64,000 bases of DNA from Micromonospora sp. WMMD1102 (lineage in GTDB: Bacteria; Actinomycetota; Actinomycetes; Mycobacteriales; Micromonosporaceae): contig NZ_JARUBN010000001.1 of the NCBI RefSeq assembly GCF_029626265.1, positions 7,381,001 through 7,445,000 on the forward strand, written 5' to 3'. A model generated the notes under the pieces. That model was given only the letters and a program-made list of their open reading frames with translations. It ran no database searches and had not been told where the DNA came from. Shown here one piece after another: positions 29,858-38,587 of this stretch. Within the stretch, counting starts at the first letter, position 1, and the number at the start of each line of letters is the position of its first letter. The position numbers were made by a program, and so were the translations under genes.

Positions 29858-30462
29858 CCGGTCGGCTGGCCCAGCAGCCTGGCCCGGCGCGCGGTAAGCG
29901 CCGGCAGGTCCACCCGGGCCGGCCACGGCTGCGCGGTCGCGAACGGCTCGGTGGTGTAGTGCGTGACGTAGCGGTATTTCCGGCTACCCGGGTCGAGCAC
30001 CAGCTCGGCGAGGGAGATGGTCGGCTTCTCCTCCTCCGGCACCACGATCCAGTACGTCGGGACGCCGGCCCGGGCATAGAGCGCCCGCTTGGTCTCGGTG
30101 TCCCGCAGCGCCGAGGTCGGCGACACCACCTCGACCACCAGCAGCGCGTCGGTGATCGGGAACGGGGTACGCCGCAGGTGCTCCGCCCGGGTCACCACCA
30201 CGTCCGGCCGGGGCTCGTTGTGCACGTCGACAGTCGTCGACTGGTCGGTGCCGACCGCGTATTCCTCGGAGGGACATGAGTCCTCCAGGATGTTGGCGAT
30301 CCATCGGGCGATGATGTTGTGGTCGATCGTGGCCGAGGGGGACACGATGAGGTTCCCGTCAATCAGCTCGTAGCGCCGGCCGTCATCGGGCAGGGCGTGC
30401 AGGTCTGCCGTGGTGTAGCCGTGCGGGCCGGGCCGGTCGAGGGCGATCGGGGCGGCACTCAT
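29848..30462 (-). CDS. Uma2-family (DUF820) putative endonuclease
   Basis: Uma2 proteins have a PD-(D/E)XK restriction-endonuclease-like fold. The family pattern is visible: YTTADLHALPDDGRRYELIDGNLIVSPSA at the start, a His-containing helix (DHNIIARWIANIL), then RPDVVVTR for the catalytic Asp, LLVVEVVSPTS with the catalytic Glu, and RDTETKRALYARAGVPTYWIV with the Lys. The start ATG 30462 has a perfect GGAGG seven bases upstream. The 204-residue length is typical. Such genes are often multicopy in actinomycetes; the target DNA and biological role are unknown. It is a single gene, with the M28 peptidase gene 150 bases upstream and a tandem duplication at its 3' end. Confidence 0.9.
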   Translation of the reverse strand: MSAAPIALDRPGPHGYTTADLHALPDDGRRYELIDGNLIVSPSATIDHNIIARWIANILEDSCPSEEYAVGTDQSTTVDVHNEPRPDVVVTRAEHLRRTPFPITDALLVVEVVSPTSALRDTETKRALYARAGVPTYWIVVPEEEKPTISLAELVLDPGSRKYRYVTHYTTEPFATAQPWPARVDLPALTARRARLLGQPTGEG

Positions 30463-30566
30463 CGGAGAACCTCCGGAATCGGTCGGGGAAGCCACGAGGT
30501 CAAGGCTACGGGTGGAACGTTCACGGGCGCCACGGTAACGGAGAGCACCGACAGTTTCACGTAACG

Positions 30567-30600
30567 GCGGCGGGGCGGCGCATCCGCGCCGCCCCGCCGT
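30567..30600 (-). terminator. Stem-loop terminator after the M28 peptidase gene
   Basis: GGCGGGGCGGCGC (30569-30581) pairs with GCGCCGCCCCGCC (30586-30598) around a 4-base loop; one more pair extends it. It begins 17 bases after the stop codon on the minus strand. Confidence 0.85.
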
Positions 30601-30616
30601 CTTCGTAGCGGATGGA

Positions 30617-32158
30617 TCAGATCTCGTCCTCGTGGTGGTCGTCGTGCAGACCGCCACCGCCGCCGGCCGGCGCGGTGGTGCCGCGGGTCGGTCCGGTAAG
30701 CGGGGTGCCGAGGCTGCGGGTGTCGTAGGCGTACGTGATGATCGCGTGCGCGACCGCGTCGGACATCTCGTCGATCGCCTTCATGCTGATGTTGTCGATG
30801 TCGTCGCACGCCTGGTGGTAGCAGGGGTCGTAGGACTCGCCGGCGGTGCCGCCGTAGACCCGGGCCTCCTCGGCCGTCTTGACCCCCTCGGCCCCGGTGA
30901 AGAGGCCGCCGGACGGGATGCCCACCCCGTCGGCGATGAACGGTCCGTAGTCACTGCGTCCGGAGAACGGCGTCTCGGCCGAGCCCAGCCGCTGCGACCG
31001 GAAGTAGTCGTGGAACAGCTTCTCGATCGCTCCCGAGCCGGGCGGGCCGGCCGCCGAGCCGGTGCCGGGCGGGAAGGCAGAGTTGTCGCCGTCGTAGACG
31101 AACCGGACGTAGTTCGGCGAGCCGACCATGTCGAAGTTCAGGTAGAGGGCGATCCTGTCCCGCTCGGCCTGCGGCAGGTTGGCGATGTAGTAGGTCGAGC
31201 CGACCAGGTTGACCTCTTCGGCCCCCCAGAGCGCGAACCGGACCTTGTTCTTCGTGGGGAACCAGCGCAGCTGCTCGGCGATCTCCAGCAGCGCGGCACT
31301 GCCGCTGCCGTTGTCGTTGATGCCCGGCCCCTCCGGCACGGAGTCGAGGTGCGCACCGGCCATCACCACGTTCCCCGGGTCGCCCCAGCGGGACTCGGCG
31401 AAGATGTTCTCGGTGGTCGCCTGACCCCGGAAGGTGTCGGTGAAGACCCGCAGGGTCAGGCCGGCGGCGACCTGACCGACCAGTTCCTGACCGAGCGCCT
31501 GCGAGACGCCGACGGCGGCGAAGTCCAGGGTGTACGCGTTGCCGAGGGTCCCGGAGAGGTCACCCGCGACGTTGTTGTAGATGACCGCCGCCGAGGCGCC
31601 GGCCGCCGCCGCCGTACTGGCCTTCTGGCCGAACGGGCAGCTGCCCCGGCTGACCACGACGATGGTGCCGACGTTCGCCGGGCCGTAGTCGCCCGGGTTG
31701 CAGCCCTGCGCGTCGCCGGTCGGCACGCTGGCCGGGGCGGTCACGTCGGCGCTGCCCGAGAAGCTCATGATCCGGTGTGGCAGGTCACCGGCGGGTGCCG
31801 AGACCCGTTCCAGTTCGGACGGATTGTTGATCAGGAAGGTCTGGAAGTCGAACGACTGCCGCCAGACCCGGTATCCGGCCTTCCGGAACACCTTCTCCGC
31901 GTAGTCGACCGACCTGTCGTATCCGGGCGCGCCGGAGGCGCGGTTGCCGTTGTTGCGGTCCGCGATCTTCTGCAACTCTTTGAGATGCTGGTGTACGCCC
32001 TTGGCGGTGACCGCCTTGCGCAGCACCCAGGAGCCGAGGCTGCCGAGGGCGGAGCCGGAACTCGCCTGTGCCGGCGCTGGTGCCGCCGTCACCGCGAGTG
32101 CCGTGACGAGTGTGGTGGCCAGCAGGCCACGGCTCCACCGATTGCTGGTGCGACCCAC
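30617..32158 (-). CDS. Secreted M28-family zinc aminopeptidase with PA domain
   Basis: This 513-residue exported enzyme begins with a typical signal peptide (RWSRGLLATTLVTALAVTAAPAPAQA, cleavage near residue 32). A PA domain (about 120-235) holds CNPGDYGPANVGTIVVVSRGSCPFGQK. The M28 catalytic domain has all five zinc/catalytic positions: AGAHLDS (His), NDNGSG (Asp), GAEEVNL (Glu pair), LNFDMVG (Asp) and PCYHQACDD (His). The C-terminus ends with a His/Asp-rich tail (LHDDHHEDE) that might bind metal. ATG 32158 is the start. It should release N-terminal amino acids from peptides outside the cell, like Streptomyces aminopeptidase S. Single gene, terminated by the hairpin at 30567-30600. Confidence 0.93.
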   Translation of the reverse strand: MGRTSNRWSRGLLATTLVTALAVTAAPAPAQASSGSALGSLGSWVLRKAVTAKGVHQHLKELQKIADRNNGNRASGAPGYDRSVDYAEKVFRKAGYRVWRQSFDFQTFLINNPSELERVSAPAGDLPHRIMSFSGSADVTAPASVPTGDAQGCNPGDYGPANVGTIVVVSRGSCPFGQKASTAAAAGASAAVIYNNVAGDLSGTLGNAYTLDFAAVGVSQALGQELVGQVAAGLTLRVFTDTFRGQATTENIFAESRWGDPGNVVMAGAHLDSVPEGPGINDNGSGSAALLEIAEQLRWFPTKNKVRFALWGAEEVNLVGSTYYIANLPQAERDRIALYLNFDMVGSPNYVRFVYDGDNSAFPPGTGSAAGPPGSGAIEKLFHDYFRSQRLGSAETPFSGRSDYGPFIADGVGIPSGGLFTGAEGVKTAEEARVYGGTAGESYDPCYHQACDDIDNISMKAIDEMSDAVAHAIITYAYDTRSLGTPLTGPTRGTTAPAGGGGGLHDDHHEDEI

Positions 32159-32534
32159 GCTGCCTCCCTGTCGGGTCCGGGGTTACCGGTCTTATCGAGG
32201 GAGGTCAGCATAGCCACGCGTCACTGAGCCGGTGAATAGTCCGGACGAGTGCGCTTACCGGCCGGTAGTGCCGACACGGCACCGCGGCCGGACGGCAACG
32301 CGGGGGCGATGAAGATTTTCGCGGGGGCACCGATGGCCGGCGGGCGCGACCTGGGAGAGCAGGCCGGCCCGCCGGCACCGCCGGTGACCGGTCCGGCCCC
32401 CCGCCGGCCGATCAGGGCGGCGGCGCTGGCCCGAGGACCAGCGCCGCCGAAGGCCGTCGTTGCCGGTCGACGACCTCGTTCCGGTGGTTCGGTCCCGGTC
32501 GTGGAGGACGGGACCGAATCCTTTCTCGTCCTAC

Positions 32535-32565
32535 TGACGATAAGCACTGTGGTAGCTTCTCGTCA
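32535..32565. promoter_or_regulatory. Candidate NrtR operator upstream of its own gene
   Basis: TGACGATAAGC (32535-32545) and GCTTCTCGTCA (32555-32565) form an 11-bp inverted repeat (one mismatch) with a 9-base spacer. A further TTCTCGTC occurs at 32523-32530. The right arm abuts the ribosome binding site of the Nudix regulator gene, so binding would block transcription start. The gap 32159-32520 shows nothing else clear. Confidence 0.6.
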
Positions 32566-32582
32566 AGGTGGTGATAATTCAG

Positions 32583-33278
32583 ATGGCCGAATACCCGCCG
32601 TTTGCCGTGACCGTCGACCTGGTGGTCCTCACCGTGCGGGCGGACGAGCTCTGCATCCTGCTGGTACGCCGGGGCGTGCCGCCCTACCAGGACCGCTGGG
32701 CTCTGCCCGGCGGGTTCGTCGGCTTCGACGAGGACCTGCCGGAGGCCGCCGCCCGGGAGCTGACCGAGGAGACCGGGGTTCCCGAGCCGGTCGGCCACCT
32801 CGAGCAGCTCGGCACGTACGGGTCGCCGAAGCGGGATCCACGGGGCCGGGTGGTCACCGTGGCGTACCTGGCCCTGCTGCCGGACCTGCCGACGCCGGTG
32901 GCCGGGACCGACGCGGCGGCCGCGGACTGGCTCCCGGTGGACCGGGTCGCCGACGCCCGGCTCGCCTTCGACCACGACGTCATCCTGGCCGACGGACTGG
33001 AACGGGCCAGGGCGAAACTGGAGTACACCCCGCTGGCCACGGCGTTCTGCCCGGCCGAGTTCACCATCGCCCGACTGCGCACGGTCTACGAGACCGTCTG
33101 GGACACCCGGTTGGACCCGCGCAACTTCCACCGCAAGGTCACCACCACGCCCGGCTTCGTCGAACCGGCCGGCCGGGTGACCGAGGGCGACCGGGGCCGG
33201 CCCGCCCAACTGTTCCGGCGCGGCCCGGCCGAACTGCTGCATCCGCCGATGCTCCGCCCGTCGGTCGCCCGCAGCTGA
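32583..33278 (+). CDS. NrtR-like Nudix-domain transcriptional regulator
   Basis: This 231-residue protein combines an N-terminal Nudix domain (residues 1-135) and a C-terminal winged helix (about 155-225: YTPLATAFCPAEFTIARLR, then RNFHRKVTTTPGFVEPAG), the architecture of NrtR regulators of NAD metabolism or sugar genes. The Nudix box is complete (GFVGFDEDLPEAAARELTEE then TGV), so it may still hydrolyse ADP-ribose, unlike some NrtR members that lost activity. The start is ATG 32583 with AAGGTGGTGA upstream. An inverted repeat (32535-32565) next to the start suggests autoregulation. No NAD synthesis gene lies close by, so the regulon must be elsewhere or the sole target is itself. Confidence 0.87.
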   Translation: MAEYPPFAVTVDLVVLTVRADELCILLVRRGVPPYQDRWALPGGFVGFDEDLPEAAARELTEETGVPEPVGHLEQLGTYGSPKRDPRGRVVTVAYLALLPDLPTPVAGTDAAAADWLPVDRVADARLAFDHDVILADGLERARAKLEYTPLATAFCPAEFTIARLRTVYETVWDTRLDPRNFHRKVTTTPGFVEPAGRVTEGDRGRPAQLFRRGPAELLHPPMLRPSVARS

Positions 33279-33366
33279 CCGGCCACCGGTGTCCAGGCTC
33301 AGGACTGCGGGCCGCCGGGCAGCTGACCGGCCACCGGCCCGGGGGTCAGGAGCGCGGGCCGCCGGG
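33272..33366. repeat. 47/48-bp imperfect tandem duplication at convergent gene ends
   Basis: The unit starting CAGCTGACCGGCCACCGG is present at 33272-33319 and again at 33320-33366, both ending GCGGGCCGCCGGG. The first copy holds the stop codon of the Nudix gene, the second holds the stop of the minus-strand proline-rich gene, and each copy contains a frame able to encode a GGP(R/Q)S-stop C-terminus on the minus strand. Confidence 0.85.
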
Positions 33367-34212
33367 CGGGGTGCTGGGCACCGGCGCGGGGGTCGGGGCC
33401 GGGGTCGGCGGGGTGCCGGCGGGCGGTTCGGTCGGCCCCGGGGCGACCGGCGGGGCGGGTGGCCCGGCCGAGGTCGTCGCGCCCGGGGTGGGCGCGGAAG
33501 CGCTCGGCCCCGGCAGGGGCTCGCCCGGTCCCGGCGACGGGGACGGGGACGGTCGGGTCGGCGACGGCGCGCCGGACGGCGAACCGGTGGGAGCGGCCGA
33601 CGGCACAGCGGGCGGCTCGGCGCCCGGCGAGCCGGCAGGCGGGATCGACGGGGTCGGCGACGGCGACGCCACCGGCGGCGGGGCGGGTGACTGGGTGGGC
33701 GGCGCCGGCAGGTCCGGCGGCGGCGTCCCCGGCGGAACCGGGTCGTTCGCGTCCGGCGGGTCGGGCGGCAGGGGTGGCGGCAGGCCGGGCTCGTTGCCGG
33801 ACGGGCCGGAGCGGCCGGGCACGGCGTCGGGAGGTACCGGCAGCGGACGGCCGGTGTCCCGGAACCGGGCCCCGGGACCGGCCGGTCCCGGTTCCACCAC
33901 CGGCGGCACGGCCGGGTGGCGCGGCAGCACCTGCGGGGGCACGCCGGCCGGGGGCGGGACGAACGGACTCACCTCGGCCGGACGCATCCCGTCGGAGACC
34001 GTGGCCGAACCGCTGCCGATCGCCGCCAGGATCGGCAGCGAGGAGGTACCGGCCAGCAGGGCGACCGTGAAGAGGTACCGGCGGGCCGGGCGACCGAGCC
34101 CCTCCGCCCGGTGCACCCCGGTCACTCTCCGGTATCCGGCGTGCGCGCCACCGGATCGGCGGTGCCGGGCCGGCAGCACCGGAGCCGGGTGCTGGTAACC
34201 CTGGTCGAACAC
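33346..34212 (-). CDS. Proline-rich membrane-anchored protein of unknown function
   Basis: This 288-residue protein has a cytoplasmic N-terminus of about 45 residues (VFDQGYQHPAPVLPARHRR), one transmembrane segment (YLFTVALLAGTSSLPILAAIGSG) and then about 220 residues made almost wholly of Pro, Ser, Thr, Ala and Gly (for example PTPSIPPAGSPGAEPPAVP). No folded domain is evident outside the membrane. The start is GTG 34212 because GAGGAG lies five bases upstream. It probably spans the peptidoglycan as an extended wall-spanning stalk, or its sequence is a spacer that has lost a domain. The 3' end carries the tandem duplication described for 33272-33366. Confidence 0.75.
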   Translation of the reverse strand: MFDQGYQHPAPVLPARHRRSGGAHAGYRRVTGVHRAEGLGRPARRYLFTVALLAGTSSLPILAAIGSGSATVSDGMRPAEVSPFVPPPAGVPPQVLPRHPAVPPVVEPGPAGPGARFRDTGRPLPVPPDAVPGRSGPSGNEPGLPPPLPPDPPDANDPVPPGTPPPDLPAPPTQSPAPPPVASPSPTPSIPPAGSPGAEPPAVPSAAPTGSPSGAPSPTRPSPSPSPGPGEPLPGPSASAPTPGATTSAGPPAPPVAPGPTEPPAGTPPTPAPTPAPVPSTPPGGPRS

Positions 34213-34698
34213 GGGAACTCCTCGTCGTCGGCAGCGCGGGCCAGGCGGCGGCCGGAGGGGACGGACCGTCGGCGACGGTGATGTCGCCGCTACATACAGT
34301 GGCGGAGATAACCAGGTGTTGGCCAGCGTCACACAGCGTGTCAGGGGTCGAGTTTCGATCGATTCGGTATGCGTACCCGATCAAATCGGTTGATGTGGTG
34401 CGAAGCCGGCGGCGATCCGGATCCGGCGGAGGGCGACCTGTGGCGCTACCGGCCTGCTCTGCGAATATGGAGCCGACGGCAACGCGGCCGCGACCTTCGC
34501 GCACCCCCGCGACAGGCAGGTCGTGATTGCCGGCGCTCGGTGGACCAGGCTCGGCCAGAATCTGGTTCACGCCGCGTGACTACCCCTACCGGGGCCAGGC
34601 GCGGCAGCCACCCCCGGTCCGGCATCAGCCGGACGGGCGCACGAGCTGCGCGGTCGGGACACCCCCGGTGCCGACGCACGAACGACAGGGAGATAGGG
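34213..34698. other. Intergenic region between the proline-rich gene and the E1 operon
   Basis: The 486 bases upstream of the dehydrogenase operon have no gene that I can support. A small palindrome GGTAtgcgTACC lies near 34367-34378, next to a locally less GC-rich stretch (about 34330-34400), which could carry promoters for the divergent genes. No riboswitch or small RNA pattern is clear. Confidence 0.4.
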
Positions 34699-35883
34699 AT
34701 GGCGAAGGGCGATCCCGCGGGTACGGCCCGCGGCAGGCGAGCCACACCCCGGTCCGCACGGTCGGGCGGGAAATCCCCCGCCACCGGTGACCTGGTGCAA
34801 CTACTCACGCCCGAGGGCGACCGGATCGACAAGGTCACCTGGTCCGACGGTACGGAGTACAGCGTCGACTTCACCGACGAGGAATACCGTGGCCTCTACC
34901 GCGACCTGGTGCTCGTCCGCCGGCTGGATGCCGAGGCGACCGCGTTGCAGCGGCAGGGCGAGCTGGGCATCTGGGCCAGCCTACTCGGCCAGGAGGCGGC
35001 GCAGGTGGGCTCGGGCCGGGCGCTGCGACCGCAGGACATGGCCTTCCCGACCTACCGGGAGCACGGCGTGCTCTACTGCCGGGGCATCGACCCGATCATG
35101 CCGCTGGGCCTGTTCCGCGGTGTCGACCTGGGTGGCTGGGACCCGAACGAGTTCAAGTTCAACATGTACACGATCGTCATCGGTGCGCAGACCCTGCACG
35201 CCACCGGCTATGCCATGGGCGTGGCCATGGACGGCCGGACCGGCACCGACGACGGCGAGGCGGTGATCGCCTACTTCGGCGACGGCGCCTCCGCCCAGGG
35301 CGACGTGAACGAGGCGTTCATCTGGTCGGCCGTCTTCAACTCCCCGGTCGTCTTCTTCTGCCAGAACAACCAGTACGCCATCTCCGAGCCGCTGGAGCGG
35401 CAGACCCGGATCCCGCTCTACCAGCGGGCGGCCGGCTTCGGCTTCCCCGGCGTACGGGTGGACGGCAACGACGTGCTGGCCACGTACGCGGTGACCCGGG
35501 CGGCGCTGGACAACGCGCGGCACGGTCAGGGCCCCACCCTGATCGAGGCGTACACCTACCGGATGGGCGCGCACACCACCACCGACGACCCGACCCGCTA
35601 CCGGATCGCCAGCGAGGTCGAGGCGTGGCAGGCGAAGGACCCGATCAGCCGGGTCCGGGCATTCCTCACCAAGCAGGGCATCGCGGACGACACCTTCCTG
35701 ACCGAGGTGGAGGAGCAGGCCAAGCAGGAGGCGCTGCGGCTGCGCGAGCGGGTGCTGGAGATGCCCGACCCCGCGCCGCTGACCCTCTTCGACCACGTCT
35801 ACCCGAACGGCTCGCCCGAGGTGGACGCGCAGCGCGAGCAGACCGCCCGGTACCTGGACTCGTTCGAGGGGAGCGTGCACTGA
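34699..35883 (+). CDS. 2-oxoacid dehydrogenase E1 component, alpha subunit
   Basis: The E1 alpha subunit binds thiamine diphosphate and decarboxylates pyruvate or a branched-chain 2-oxoacid. The 394-residue protein has the thiamine diphosphate motif GDGASAQGDVNEAFIWSAVF (GDG...N about residue 195), FCQNNQYAISEP, and YRMGAHTTTDDPTRYR with the phosphorylation-loop-like region. The sequence resembles the PDH_E1_alph_x / BkdA group; substrate (pyruvate against branched chains) cannot be settled here. ATG 34699 has AGGGAG six bases upstream. The next gene overlaps by one base (TGATG). The N-terminus has a basic, disordered extension (AKGDPAGTARGRRATPRSARS). Confidence 0.93.
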   Translation: MAKGDPAGTARGRRATPRSARSGGKSPATGDLVQLLTPEGDRIDKVTWSDGTEYSVDFTDEEYRGLYRDLVLVRRLDAEATALQRQGELGIWASLLGQEAAQVGSGRALRPQDMAFPTYREHGVLYCRGIDPIMPLGLFRGVDLGGWDPNEFKFNMYTIVIGAQTLHATGYAMGVAMDGRTGTDDGEAVIAYFGDGASAQGDVNEAFIWSAVFNSPVVFFCQNNQYAISEPLERQTRIPLYQRAAGFGFPGVRVDGNDVLATYAVTRAALDNARHGQGPTLIEAYTYRMGAHTTTDDPTRYRIASEVEAWQAKDPISRVRAFLTKQGIADDTFLTEVEEQAKQEALRLRERVLEMPDPAPLTLFDHVYPNGSPEVDAQREQTARYLDSFEGSVH

Positions 35884-36872
35884 TGGCCACCGAGACCCTC
35901 ACCCTGGGCAAGGCGATCAACCGCGGCCTGCGCCGCGCACTGGAGCACGACCCCAAGGTCGTGATCATGGGCGAGGACGTCGGCAAGCTCGGCGGCGTCT
36001 TCCGGATCACCGACGGCCTGCAGAAGGACTTCGGCGAGAACCGCGTGATCGACACCCCGCTCGCCGAGTCCGGCATCATCGGCACCGCGGTCGGGCTCTC
36101 CATCCGGGGGTACCGGCCGATCTGCGAGATCCAGTTCGACGGCTTCGTCTACCCGGCGTACGACCAGATCGTGTCGCAGGTGGCGAAGATGCACTACCGC
36201 TCGCAGGGCAAGGTACGGGTGCCGATGGTCATCCGGATCCCGTTCGGCGGCGGCATCGGCGCGGTCGAGCACCACTCCGAGTCCCCGGAGGCGTACTTCG
36301 CGCACACCGCCGGGCTCAAGGTGGTGGCCTGCTCGTCGCCACAGGACGCGTACACGATGATCCAGCAGGCGGTCGCCTCGGACGACCCGATCGTCTTCCT
36401 GGAGCCGAAGCGGCGCTACCACGAGAAGGGGCAGGTGGAACTGGACGCCCCGCTCGGCGAGGCGTACCCGCTGCACTCCGCCCGGGTGGTCCGGCCCGGC
36501 CGGGACGCCACCCTGCTGGCGTACGGGCCGATGGTGCGTACCGCGATGGAGGCGGCCACCGCCGCCGAGGAGGACGGCCGGGACCTGGAGGTCATCGACC
36601 TGCGCACCCTCTCCCCGCTGGACCTCGGCCCGGCCTACGAGTCGGTGCGGCGCACCGGGCGGTGCGTGGTGGTGCACGAGGCGCCCGGCAACCTCGGTCT
36701 CGGCTCCGAGATCGCAGCCCGGATCACCGAGGAGTGCTTCTACTCCCTGGAGGCCCCGGTGCTGCGGGTGGCCGGTTTCGACACCCCCTATCCGGCCGCC
36801 CGGCTGGAGGAGGACTATCTGCCCAACCTCGACCGGGTGCTCGACGGCGTCGACCGCGCCTTCGGGTGGTGA
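35883..36872 (+). CDS. 2-oxoacid dehydrogenase E1 component, beta subunit
   Basis: The 329-residue beta subunit completes the E1 heterotetramer. It has GEDVGKLGGVFRITDGLQ, the TPLAESGIIGTAVGLSIRGYRP segment that contacts thiamine diphosphate, EIQFDGFVYPAYDQI, GAVEHHSESPEAYFAH (active-site His), and the C-terminal transketolase domain (DATLLAYGPMV, LEVIDLRTLSPLD). ATG 35883 overlaps the alpha stop, and its stop TGA 36870-36872 overlaps the E2 GTG start (GTGA), so all three subunits are translationally coupled and made in fixed ratio. Confidence 0.95.
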   Translation: MATETLTLGKAINRGLRRALEHDPKVVIMGEDVGKLGGVFRITDGLQKDFGENRVIDTPLAESGIIGTAVGLSIRGYRPICEIQFDGFVYPAYDQIVSQVAKMHYRSQGKVRVPMVIRIPFGGGIGAVEHHSESPEAYFAHTAGLKVVACSSPQDAYTMIQQAVASDDPIVFLEPKRRYHEKGQVELDAPLGEAYPLHSARVVRPGRDATLLAYGPMVRTAMEAATAAEEDGRDLEVIDLRTLSPLDLGPAYESVRRTGRCVVVHEAPGNLGLGSEIAARITEECFYSLEAPVLRVAGFDTPYPAARLEEDYLPNLDRVLDGVDRAFGW

Positions 36873-38353
36873 GCGGGATGTCGCGCGTGCGGGAGTTCCC
36901 CCTGCCCGACCTGGGCGAGGGGCTGACCGAGGGCGAGATCCTCAAGTGGCTGGTCGCGGTCGGCGACATCGTCGAGTTGAACCAGCCGGTCGTCGAGGTG
37001 GAGACCGCCAAGGCGGCGGTGGAGATCCCGGCGAAGTGGGCCGGGAAGATCACCGCGATCTTCCACGACGAGGGCACGGTGGTCGACGTCGGCTCGCCGA
37101 TCTTCGCCGTGGACACCGACCCGGGCGCCGGTGACCTGCCGGAGCCGTCGGCGGCCTCGCTGGCCGCCGTCGAGATCGCGCCCGCCGAGGGCGCCGTCGA
37201 GCCCGGCCTGATCGGCGGGCCCGCTCCGGGTGGCCGCACGGCGGTGCTGGTCGGGTACGGCCCGCGCACCGGCGCCGCGAAGCGTCGGCCGCGCAAGGGT
37301 GCCGGAGTACCGGCCGTGGCGAACGGCACTCCGGTGTCGGCTCCCACCCCGGCTCCGGCCCCCCGGCCGGTACGCCCGGCGGCGGCCCCGGTCGCCGAGC
37401 CGGTGCGTCCGGCGGCTGCCGCACCCGCACCCCGGACCGGTGGGACGGGTGCCCCGGCCGGTGGACTCGTGCTGGCCAAGCCGCCGGTACGCAAGCTGGC
37501 CAAGGATCTCGGCGTCGACCTGCGTACCCTGACCGGCTCGGGACCGCTCGGCTCGATCACCCGGGACGACGTACACCTGGCGGCGGCCGGTGCGGCGACG
37601 GCGGCCGAGCCGGCGCCGGTGACCGGGGCCGCGACGGCGCCGGCCTTCGGGCCGGACCGGGAGCAGCGGATCCCGGTCAAGGGTGTCCGCAAGCTGACCG
37701 CGCAGAACATGGCGACGTCGGCGTTCACCGCGCCGCACGTCACCGAGTTCCTGACGGTCGACGTGACCCGTTCGATGAAGGCCCTCGACCGGCTGCGCGG
37801 GCGGCGGGAGTGGCGGGACGTCCGGGTCTCGCCGCTGCTGCTGGTCGCCAAGGCGGTGCTGCTGGCGGTCCGTCGGCACCCGATGGTCAACTCGACCTGG
37901 GCCGGCGACGAGATCGTCGTCAAGGAGTACGTCAACCTGGGCATCGCGGCGGCGACCGAGCGCGGACTGATCGTGCCGAACATCAAGGACGCCGGACGGC
38001 TCACCCTGCGTGAGCTGGCGGACGCGATGACCGGGCTGGTGCAGACCGCCAAGGCGGGCCGGACCGCTCCGGCGGACATGTCCGGCGGCACGCTGACCAT
38101 CACCAACGTCGGCGTCTTCGGTGTCGACACCGGTACGCCGATCCTGCCTCCGGGCGAGTCGGCGATCCTCGCCTTCGGCGCGGTCCGGGAGATGCCCTGG
38201 GTGCACAAGGGCAAGGTCAGGGTGCGCCAGGTGACCACCCTCGGGCTCTCCTTCGACCACCGGATCATCGACGGCGAGTTGGGGTCGAAGTTCCTGCGTG
38301 ACGTGGGCGACTTCCTGACCGATCCGGAGGCGGCGCTGCTCGGCTGGACCTGA
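36869..38353 (+). CDS. 2-oxoacid dehydrogenase E2 (dihydrolipoamide acyltransferase)
   Basis: E2 forms the complex core and transfers the acyl group to CoA. A lipoyl domain lies at residues 5-80, with the lipoylated Lys in VETAKAAVEIP. A Pro/Ala linker follows, then the peripheral subunit-binding domain (VRKLAKDLGVDLRTLTGSGP, about 210-245), and the catalytic domain ends with SFDHRIIDGELGSKFL (His and Asp of the active site). There is one lipoyl domain. The start may be GTG 36869 (overlapping the E1 beta stop) or ATG 36878. There is no E3 (lipoamide dehydrogenase) gene in this cluster, so a shared E3 is encoded elsewhere. A strong terminator follows at 38385-38424. Confidence 0.94.
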   Translation: MSGMSRVREFPLPDLGEGLTEGEILKWLVAVGDIVELNQPVVEVETAKAAVEIPAKWAGKITAIFHDEGTVVDVGSPIFAVDTDPGAGDLPEPSAASLAAVEIAPAEGAVEPGLIGGPAPGGRTAVLVGYGPRTGAAKRRPRKGAGVPAVANGTPVSAPTPAPAPRPVRPAAAPVAEPVRPAAAAPAPRTGGTGAPAGGLVLAKPPVRKLAKDLGVDLRTLTGSGPLGSITRDDVHLAAAGAATAAEPAPVTGAATAPAFGPDREQRIPVKGVRKLTAQNMATSAFTAPHVTEFLTVDVTRSMKALDRLRGRREWRDVRVSPLLLVAKAVLLAVRRHPMVNSTWAGDEIVVKEYVNLGIAAATERGLIVPNIKDAGRLTLRELADAMTGLVQTAKAGRTAPADMSGGTLTITNVGVFGVDTGTPILPPGESAILAFGAVREMPWVHKGKVRVRQVTTLGLSFDHRIIDGELGSKFLRDVGDFLTDPEAALLGWT

Positions 38354-38384
38354 CCGGACGGCGGGCACGCACACCTGGCACGAG

Positions 38385-38424
38385 CGGCCGGTGTGCCCGG
38401 GGTTACTCCCGGGCACACCGGCCG
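38385..38424 (+). terminator. Strong terminator of the E1-E2 operon
   Basis: CGGCCGGTGTGCCCGGG (38385-38401) pairs perfectly with CCCGGGCACACCGGCCG (38408-38424), a 17-bp stem with a 6-base loop, 31 bases after the E2 stop. Confidence 0.92.
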
Positions 38425-38466
38425 TTGCCATAAGGTGGCGAAGAAACGTCGCTAAGGCTGCTGATG

Positions 38467-38485
38467 AGCCTACGATTCTTAGGCT
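38467..38485. promoter_or_regulatory. AGCCTA/TAGGCT inverted repeat upstream of the small basic gene
   Basis: AGCCTA (38467-38472), 7 bases, TAGGCT (38480-38485), in an AT-richer segment 100 bases before the start codon of the 45-residue protein. It is a candidate operator or the base of a leader hairpin. Confidence 0.4.
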
Positions 38486-38587
38486 GGTGTCTCAGCTCAC
38501 CTAATAATCGCTGGCGATCTCCTGGTTTGCGGGGTTCAATGGACACCAGACGCGGACGACAACCGAATAGCCAGGGGGCGCGACACC

